From Mucor racemosus (lineage: Eukaryota > Mucoromycota > Mucoromycetes > Mucorales > Mucoraceae): 64,000 bases of DNA. Under the pieces are notes generated by a model. The model ran no database searches. It saw only the letters and a program-made list of their open reading frames with translations, and was not told the DNA's origin. The stretch lies in assembly GCA_027405735.1 (NCBI GenBank), contig JAPEHQ010000015.1, positions 620,001 through 684,000 on the forward strand, in the 5' to 3' direction. Of the stretch, positions 56,645 through 64,000 are shown one piece after another (position 1 is the first letter of the stretch; every line of letters begins with the position of its first letter). The position numbers were made by a program, and so were the translations under genes.

Positions 56645-57366
56645 CTTGACTTATTAACTAAAGAAAAAGGGTGAAGAAAAACAAAATACGTCGATTGTGT
56701 GTGTATTTATGAGTAATAGAATAACTTTTTTTTGTCATAATGTGTAACTTTTAGCAGTCATTTAGCATCGTTCACCAAAGCATTACAGTATCCAAAAATT
56801 TTAAAACGCTTTAATAATAAAATTAGGTTCTCTTTATAAATTTGGTATTGATAGACATTCTAGGCTTAATTTATATTGAATCTCGTTGATTTGTTTAATT
56901 CTCGCTCTTATATATTCTTTTTTTTTTTTTTTTGGTAAACCATGTTTTAAAGGTTATGGATCAGGCATTCGATTTCAAGCTTTTGACATGAAATTCGATC
57001 GATCTTCGGTCAAACTATCGCTAAATCCGAACCGGAAAATTTATATTATTTTGTCGATTCGTTTTTTATTGGTAGCGTATCCTCTATGTACCTATAGCTG
57101 AAGGCTAACAAGTATTTTTATTATATTTTATACATTTAGTCTGTAAGGAGAAACTATTGATAAATATAATAATAGAACTTATATTAGAAAGAAGTTATAT
57201 TCACTATTGAAGTATATAACATGAACTTATATTCTCATAAGCAGAAATAAATAAATAACGAAAAGATGCTTCGATCCGGACACGCCGGAAACAATCGAAA
57301 CATCACGTGACAAATTGTTATTTTTTGCCATATAATTTAAAATGCAACATCTAATAATATCAAAAT
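56645..57366. other. Intergenic upstream of DENR and tRNA
   Basis: 722 bp of AT-rich DNA with the DENR promoter on one side. A T15 run lies at about 56920-56934. A few CG-containing patches (ATCGATCGA, TCCGGACACGCCGG near 57277) occur. No gene found; the frame at 56886-57101 is not convincing. Confidence 0.4.
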
Positions 57367-57439
57367 GCCTAGCTAGCTCAATCGGTAGAGCGTGAGACTC
57401 TTAATCTCAAGGTTGGGGGTTCGACCCCCCCGTTGGGCT
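57367..57439 (+). tRNA. tRNA-Lys (anticodon CTT)
   Basis: 73 nt folding as a complete cloverleaf without intron. Acceptor GCCTAGC pairs with GTTGGGC, D stem GCTC/GAGC, anticodon stem TGAGA/TCTCA around the loop CTCTTAA (anticodon CTT, 57400-57402), variable loop AGGTT, T stem GGGGG/CCCCC with loop TTCGACC, discriminator T. CTT reads AAG (Lys). A T-rich run follows at 57443-57448, suitable as Pol III terminator. Confidence 0.96.
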
Positions 57440-58494
57440 TACATTTTTGCATTTTCATAGAATAACGTGAGACGTTCTTTTGCCTTTTTGCTTTTGTCAG
57501 GTACACACAGACTTTGTGTATAACCTTTATAATTAGTATAAAATACCAAAACGTAAAGTAAAAATAGAAGTCATCTTTTATCTCATATATCTCAGCACAT
57601 TACACTTTATTTTTGTATGATTTACGTTGTCTGGTGTTACAAATCAAAGTTAATACCAACCAATTCTTTTTTTCTCAATAAAATAAACTGTTATCTGTCA
57701 AAATAAACAAACGACCTTCATCCTCAAAAATTATATTATACATCCAGATTCTAATTTAGAAGTGACACAAATCATACACCAAATTTACCAGACCTTATAC
57801 TGTATATTATTGATTTGATCTCCCATTATATTTTTTACAACTCATATCATACAAAAAGAACAACGGATTCTATTACCATAAATATAACATAACAGGATCA
57901 ATATCTGAAATTTTTGCTTAATCCTTACTAATCCTTACTCAGTGGTTATAAATCAACACATATTCATGGAAGTGTACGATACAATCACATCTCATATCAC
58001 CATAATCAACAAACTCAACTTTTTCATTAGATGTCAGTAAAGATATTTTATTATCAAATTCAAACAACATTATTAACATCAAGGATGTTCTAATAAAAGA
58101 CAAACATTAGTATAAATAATAATATTTATTACAGTTGGACAGCTTAAAACCTGGTGCACATTTGATAGATAATAACTGCATTATTGGCTATTATACTCTA
58201 TTTTTTTTTATTCTTTATTTTATATTCACATTACTACAATCTCAATAATTGTAACACTGGTACGCCCAAATCTTGTGTGTACCCTTTTTATTCGTACATA
58301 TTTGACTAACCTACAGCAAAATATATACCTTAGCACACGACAATGCTCTATAGTTCTGCCATAATGCCAAAGATTGATGAAAAATATATAGTATTTTATT
58401 ATTTATAATATCTTTTAGTTCAGCACACATACAAAAAATAAAGAGAAATTAATTTAAACCCCTTAATTAAGGCATTATTTTTTTGAGCTGAAAA
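57440..58494. other. Intergenic
   Basis: About 1 kb of AT-rich DNA after the tRNA. No gene, no recognised repeat copy. Confidence 0.4.
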
Positions 58495-59525
58495 GATAGA
58501 TCCAGTTGAAAGCTACTCTGCATTTTTTGTTTCGGCTAAAAATATTGATTTTTCGTCGATATAATTGAGATAATAGTGTATATTACAGCTTAAAACCTTT
58601 CATAACAGGGTTTCAAAATTGATTTGGCAAATCGACCAAAAAATGATTCAAAAACCAAGATTGTTCAAGTGCTCATGAACTTCAAAGTAAGTTGAATTAG
58701 CATATTAAATAGTTTTTGTGCAGTTTTAAATTCTGCATCCGTTTAAACAAAATTCAGACGAATGCTTCATATTAAATTTTGCGTAAAATCCAATTGAAAT
58801 TTTGGAGGTTTTTTGTAGATACACATTACTTTTTATAAGCATATTTCAAATATAAATAATTAAAATAATTTGCAACCAAATTATCTATTGATCAAGCTAT
58901 TGCTGAACCTTTTAGCTGCATTTTTCATAGAGAAAACGAGATTTTTGTCAATTTTTTTTCAAATTCAGAATTTAGGATGAGGGTTTATAAGGAAAAAATT
59001 GAGGCTAGAAACAAAGGTACCTTTTTGCGCACATTTTTGAGAATATCTTCACGAAAAATTAATATTTTGAAAAAAACTAAAGTGGAATCGAGAGAGCTCA
59101 ACAAGCTTCATAAAATAATTGTAAAAAAGAATGCTGTTCAGTTTAACAAATATTTTGAAATCTACTACAAAAATAGCAAAAAAATGAAAAAAAAATAAAA
59201 GTGCCCAGAATTTTTTTAAACCAGAATATGTTATAGAGTGCTTCAAAATAAGTAAGTTTTATTATTAAAAAATGTTAGCGTAGCTTAGGTTTTCTTCGAG
59301 ATATTAGACCTCAAAGTTTTTGATTTTGACAGTGAAATACCTGTAAGAATCTGAAACATTAGCACTAAAAAATTTATACCAACTGCAAAAAATAAGATAT
59401 TTTTGGATACTTGTTTTTGGATTAAAGCTAAACATCTCAGGTACATTTGCATATAAATTTTTCTTGGCGTTATTTAGTAAAAAAAAAAATAGAACAGGGA
59501 TGAAAAATGATATGTAATGCAAATT
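58495..59525 (+). repeat. Dispersed repeat family A, copy 4
   Basis: About 1 kb, colinear with copies 2 and 3 but more diverged and shorter at the right. A plus frame at 58977-59198 (RTFLRISSRKINILKK) corresponds to the frames in copies 2 and 3. It ends about 115 bp before element D3. Confidence 0.78.
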
Positions 59526-61689
59526 TAATTTAAAAAGTATTTTAAATGGGCATCCAGTAACGCTCCCTCCCAGCTGTAATTTTGTTACTACTAGTCATTA
59601 TTCTTGAGCGAGGCGATTAAAAATAGAGTGTTTCTCGACCACTACGGCCGATCTGTGTTACACAAGATGATTTCGTTGTACCCAGGTGGGCTGCACACTA
59701 TAGCCTGAGCTGTTGTGCCCACTGAATATGGTTAAAAAGGTAACAAGATGCACATGGGCACAACAAAAGAAACTACACGAGCATAACGCTAACCCTGTAT
59801 GTGCAGAATTATAGGTTCTCTCCGTGTGCATAACATTAATCCCATGTGTGCATAATAATAAAATCTGACCATGAGCATAATGAGCTGATTGTATGGGCAC
59901 AAATTGGTTTGCACATGAGCATCGTGCCGTCTTCAAAATTCCATTGCATTTTTTTTACCTGGAATAATAGGGTTTTAGATTATATTTGCTTTTATTAATA
60001 TAGATCATAGATAATAATACAATTTAATAAGATGTTGATGTAGAACAATACATACAAGAACCAATATATTTACTATTATCATCATTTGAAAATATGTTTA
60101 TAGCTATAGTGTTTACAGCAACAATGGTTTTTACTCGAGCATAAACTTATTAAATAACACTTACTGCTTAATAAATTTATATGCAAGGAAAATCTAAGGT
60201 TATATACGTTACTTTATCAAACATAAAATTTAAATAAATTAACATTATTTAAGCTTATTATTTTAGTTTACGAGTGTCAGCTGTAAAAAGATTTGTTTTC
60301 AAGTAGACAGTAGCTACGATCAAAACTATGGTTATAAGACAAAACATTAGATCATTCTTTTTTTGTTTCTATATCATTTGAAATTTATCACTTTTCTGGA
60401 ACATTTCGTGGGTTTGTAGCCAGTTCTAGCTTTTTATTGAGTAGATATAAGTATTATTATTGCCTTTGATTTGATCTGGTAATCAAGAAATACGTCCAAC
60501 AATACAGTAGTAAATAATGATATTTGATTCTAAAATGCTGTTAAATGAAAATATCAGTCTCTAAATATAACAGCTGCTACCTATATTTAAAACACTACAA
60601 GTCCCTTGTATTAGAATGCGTATTCAGATACAAGAAAAGAATACCAGCTTGATAGTCTGATATGCCTTATCAAACGGTGAATATACCCTTGGAATATGAA
60701 AACAAAAAGAGAGAAACAACAAACGTATAAAGGATTTTCAAGGCTTTACATTATTTATTATCGCAATTAAAGCCCCTGCTAAATTACACATTTCAGCCAA
60801 TGTAAAAGCAGCATTACTGCGCCTGAACTATAAACTAAGCAAAATAGGCAATATCTGATCATAGAAACATACATTTTTCTACCACCAGAAAAATCGCCTA
60901 TCATACAATATATTCATTAAAAAATTGCAAAAGCGAGCCCGTAGAGCGACGCCGTAATTGAGCATAGCAAGATTGAACGACTAATAAGTCTCTTATACTA
61001 TGGTATATATCTAAGTTTTAAATAAAAAAGCGGTTTTTTTTAAACTTTTTTTTAAATTTAACCACGTACGGTCTGAAAATTCAGACTTTGTAGCGGACAT
61101 TTTCGGGGATCATTTTATCCTTACCAACACTAATGATTTACATCAAAAAACAGAAAAATCGAATTTTGATACCAAAATCGACGTTTAAATATACTACATT
61201 GTGAGAGAAAATCGTAGCCATGACTAATACACATTTTATAAAAGCTTAATATTAAATGTTAAGTAATGAAACTTAGCATTTTTGGCCCAGAAACGGATTT
61301 TTGATTAAAGAATTTTCATGTAATATTTTGCAATAAAAATGTTTATTATTTTTTATTGAGCAAATAGAGCACTGAATTCTGTATATGTGTATATTTTTTA
61401 TTTTTACAATTGGTAGTATAATTAGCTTTAGATTTGCAAAATCAGAAAAAAAAATTAAAAAATGTCAAAATTGATGATCTGGACAAAAATAATTTTTGAA
61501 ATTAATATTCCGCTTATAAGCCTTGTAAGTCTTAAAAATAAGTGATTTCATAATACTTGAGAACTTTTTCAAGAATTTACGATGCTGTATCCACTTGATT
61601 CAAGCTTATTACCGTAAATCTTTATACATGTTAATATTGTGTGGTAGTTTATTTGATGATAATATAGTCTTAATTTATAATTATTGCGC

Positions 61690-61825
61690 TAGAGATGATT
61701 TATATTGAGTTTTAGTCGTACCTCTCCAATATCATAAACATAAACATGGCCATCACTGGAACCTAGTGTATTACCACCTTTTTACCCTCTTTGTCCCAAG
61801 CCAATTTATTCAATGCTTTACCAGA
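61690..61825 (-). pseudogene. Dynein intermediate-chain fragment in D3
   Basis: Nearly identical to 37226-37375, with the same frameshifting insertion between WDKEGKK and GSSDGHVYVYDIGE. Upstream of ALNKLAWDK it diverges into GGTAAAG and a GTAAGT-like sequence, suggesting that an intron edge of the source gene was captured too. Confidence 0.72.
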
Positions 61826-62259
61826 ACAAACTTACTTTTGACCTATAAAAGTTGATTTATTAGTAAAATCAATTATTAATAACAAGCTAATAAGTAATAA
61901 TTATGGTGTATCTTTGATAGTTGGTAGTGATATACAAGCCAATATCATGTTTTTCTCTTCTTAGCTGTTGGCCATTAAATAGAAATAAATGCTTTTTAGA
62001 AACTAAATAGACTAACATGAGGTTATTCATTCATTCAAATCAAGTCAACACTATACATACTTCTATAATCACCAGTTTTTCTCCAGGTAGATAACGACTT
62101 TAGACCAAAAAAGCACTGATTATAACGTAAATAATGGAACAAAATGATTAAGTCCTGGACGCTTTTTTTGCTCGAGAAAGATATGATAACGTTCCCTAAT
62201 ATTAACAGTAAATAATTCATTTCCAAATAAACAATAGGAAAAACAAGTAATTGTACCTG

Positions 62260-62607
62260 TGTTACGCCAGGAGATTATATCAATCTCAAAGCTAAAATAT
62301 GTACTAAATCATTTAATAAAAATAAAGGAAAACTGTTATAAAATGAAAGAGCACACTAAAACTAAAGAACTTTATTATAAGATCGAACCATCTTCTTTTA
62401 TATTCACATTCTCTAATTATATGACCTGTTTAAATGAATCTATTTATATATATACATATATCCAATCAAGTCTAGGTGACACACACTAGTTCCATATTCC
62501 TGTATAAACGGAGCTTCATAACATAATACACACCAATGTAGAACTTAACATATCAAACTGTGTCGTAATCTTAACCAAGGAATGCACCCAGATCTGTGGA
62601 TGCAACA
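62260..62607 (-). mobile_element. Solo LTR family 1, copy 2
   Basis: 348 bp, reverse complement of 37654-38001 with very few differences and the same length. It is flanked by a perfect 5-bp duplication ACCTG (62255-62259 and 62608-62612). It lies inside D3. Open frames across it are not genes. Confidence 0.93.
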
Positions 62608-63085
62608 ACCTGCTACTTGAATTCAGTTTATAAAAAAATATTAGCCTTTTTGTTGTAGTTTTAAACGTAAATAAAAGAGCTGAGGAAAGAGTAGGGAAGA
62701 AAAAAGATTTTGTGATGTTACAAACAGGAATTTACGAAGGCATGAATACTTTCAGTGCTACCAAACAGGTTGTTGTCGTTGTTCCCATTTAGTCCCCGAA
62801 AGAAGAACATGGGCAGAACTCTTTCAAACCCCAAATTTCAAATTGATATATCTCGTCAATAAGGCAATTCTGGTGAATCAGAGTAACTCACATCTGCTTT
62901 AAACCATTCAAATTATCTTTGTTATTGATTATATTATGATTGATATTATTATACTTTAGTAAATTGGCTAAAAAAATTTGATCTCATTGCTCTGCTCATC
63001 TGGGCGGCCTGATCGGCACAAATTTTTTTATTCTGCTCATCTGTGCAGATCATTATGCCCATGGGAAGCATAGTTCGGCCGTAGT

Positions 63086-63356
63086 AACTCTATAGTTGTT
63101 AGATTTTTGACATATCATGATTTTTGAAAAATTAATTTTCTTTGAAGAACTTTCTTGATCTATCAGAATATCAGAATTAGGAATTATCGAATTACCAATT
63201 TAGAACATCTGTCAAACCATGACGATGTTCAATATTCAAATCAAGCAAGATTACATTCCACGCGCCTATCATCATGCTACTATTGAATCATAGAAGCATG
63301 GTTCCAATCTTATCACACAATCCCAATAACTATACAAACCCATATTTAATTCATTC
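63086..63356. other. Intergenic
   Basis: AT-rich DNA between element D3 and a solo LTR. Nothing recognised. Confidence 0.4.
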
Positions 63357-63707
63357 TGATTTATCAAAATATGTTTAGGTTAAATAAAATTAGAAATTTA
63401 ATCAAGTAAAGAGATATCGTTTATTGGAATGAAATTAATAGGGTTTATATACTATTTGATTTGGGGAATTAATGATGTGATAAGGTAGTTTAGATATTAT
63501 TTAATATTAATATGTTATATTGGTATATCATGTTGGAATATCGCACTGGCGTATTATGCTTTTGTACCATGCTTCTATACCATGCTTCTATACCATGCTT
63601 TTAGGAGCATTGTATAGTTAATATTTAATTAAGGAACTTCCGGTTCCGGATCTGTTATTATTTACTTTTTTGGATTTGACATGATCCGGTTTAAGAATGA
63701 TACATCA
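63357..63707 (-). mobile_element. Solo LTR family 2, copy 2
   Basis: 351 bp, reverse complement of 30473-30824. Read on the minus strand it starts TGATGTATCATTC and ends TGATAAATCA, so the outer 10 bp form an inverted pair. It is flanked by a perfect 5-bp duplication (CATTC at 63352-63356 and 63708-63712). The TATA-containing block is conserved. Confidence 0.9.
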
Positions 63708-63712
63708 CATTC

Positions 63713-64000
63713 TAATAAACGGTACTTTTTACGTTGATTTTAATTTACAAAGTCTCGATAAACCATTTGGTATAAATAATAAATAATGATAATACTTTAC
63801 CAAACATAGTGTAGATTCAAGAAATCTATTTGGCCCTTGCTTTACTTTCAAAATATTGCCGTTAATAAACCTAGAAGAGTTATGGTTGTGTTTCTTATAC
63901 TGCTTTTTATAAGTTTTTTGCCCCAGAAGAGACATATTATCTTGTTGTGCGTTTTCTACAGTTGTAAAAAGTAGGTTTTAGATGATGGTTTTTAGATGCG
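63713..64000. other. Intergenic, window end
   Basis: No gene is supported. A minus-strand frame (63729-63935) has no protein-like features. Confidence 0.35.

Larger units (their letters stand above)
59641..63085 (+). mobile_element. Dynein-fragment DNA element, copy D3 (both ends present)
   Basis: 3445 bp bounded by inverted ends: ACTACGGCCGATCTGTG at left and, read inward, ACTACGGCCGAACTATG at right (63085 leftwards). Both ends hold subterminal short repeats (variants of ATGAGCATAA at left, CTGCTCATCTGNGC at right). The body is colinear with D1, with a dynein intermediate-chain fragment (61690-61825), and it is interrupted by a solo LTR (62260-62607). The base before the left ACTA is C and beyond the right end the complement of T, so the ends read CACTA/TACTA. 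With the subterminal arrays this hints at a CACTA-like element. I found no clear target duplication and no transposase. Confidence 0.8.

Noticed and set aside
59641..63085. Assigning D3 to the hAT superfamily
   Set aside because: Its ends (ACTACGGCCGA) differ from the TAG...ATTGG ends, and no 8-bp direct repeat flanks it.

Overview
This is an AT-rich eukaryotic nuclear window from a fungus, most likely an early-diverging filamentous one (Mucoromycota/Mucorales). The genes have many short introns (about 50-75 bp, GTAAGT-like donors, CTAAY branch points), intergenic gaps are short, and several families are typical of fungi: a Sip5 RING protein, a PX protein with the PXB/DUF3818 architecture, an Sso-type syntaxin, an Emp47/ERGIC-53 lectin and a paxillin-like LIM protein. 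The genus assignment is inference; no organism label was available.

Layout. Block 1 (1-2.9 kb): mitochondrial ribosomal protein mL40, a two-pass membrane protein with PPxY motifs, and a low-complexity basic protein. 2.9-10 kb is repeat-rich: a truncated copy of repeat family A, an LTR-like family-3 copy, a hAT end fragment, and an inverted copy of a DNA element carrying a dynein intermediate-chain fragment. Block 2 (10-24.9 kb): two secreted proteins, EMC8/9, an L-type lectin cargo receptor, Sip5, a STEEP1 homologue, a PX/PXB protein, and an HTH+SANT protein. 25-42 kb is a transposon-dominated island: family A copies, a complete 6.27 kb hAT transposon (27933-34200) with perfect 8-bp target duplications and an uninterrupted spliced transposase, two tandem copies of the dynein-fragment element, solo LTRs and a 70-bp mini-hAT. 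Block 3 (42.8-57.4 kb): HIU hydrolase with a PTS2, NDUFB9, an acidic unknown protein, HP1, CK2 beta, GMPPA, a four-LIM protein, an Sso syntaxin, DENR/Tma22 and tRNA-Lys(CTT). 57.5-64 kb returns to repeats: family A, a third dynein-fragment element bounded by ACTACGGCCGA inverted ends, and two solo LTRs.

How the genes work together. They are housekeeping genes, not one pathway. Several belong to membrane biogenesis and traffic (EMC8/9, ERGIC-53-like lectin, STEEP1 homologue, Sso syntaxin, PX/PXB protein, PPxY membrane protein). GMPPA supplies or regulates GDP-mannose for glycoproteins. mL40 and NDUFB9 are mitochondrial. HP1, CK2 beta, Sip5 and the SANT protein are regulatory.

The most notable signals are in the mobile DNA. 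There is an apparently complete hAT whose transposase lies just downstream of a solo LTR with a TATA box. A 70-bp hAT-type miniature element has intact target duplications. A DNA-element family has spread a broken piece of cytoplasmic dynein intermediate chain. Several solo LTRs can be delimited exactly by 5-bp target duplications. Exon boundaries below were derived by hand from splice signals and reading-frame continuity, with no transcript data.
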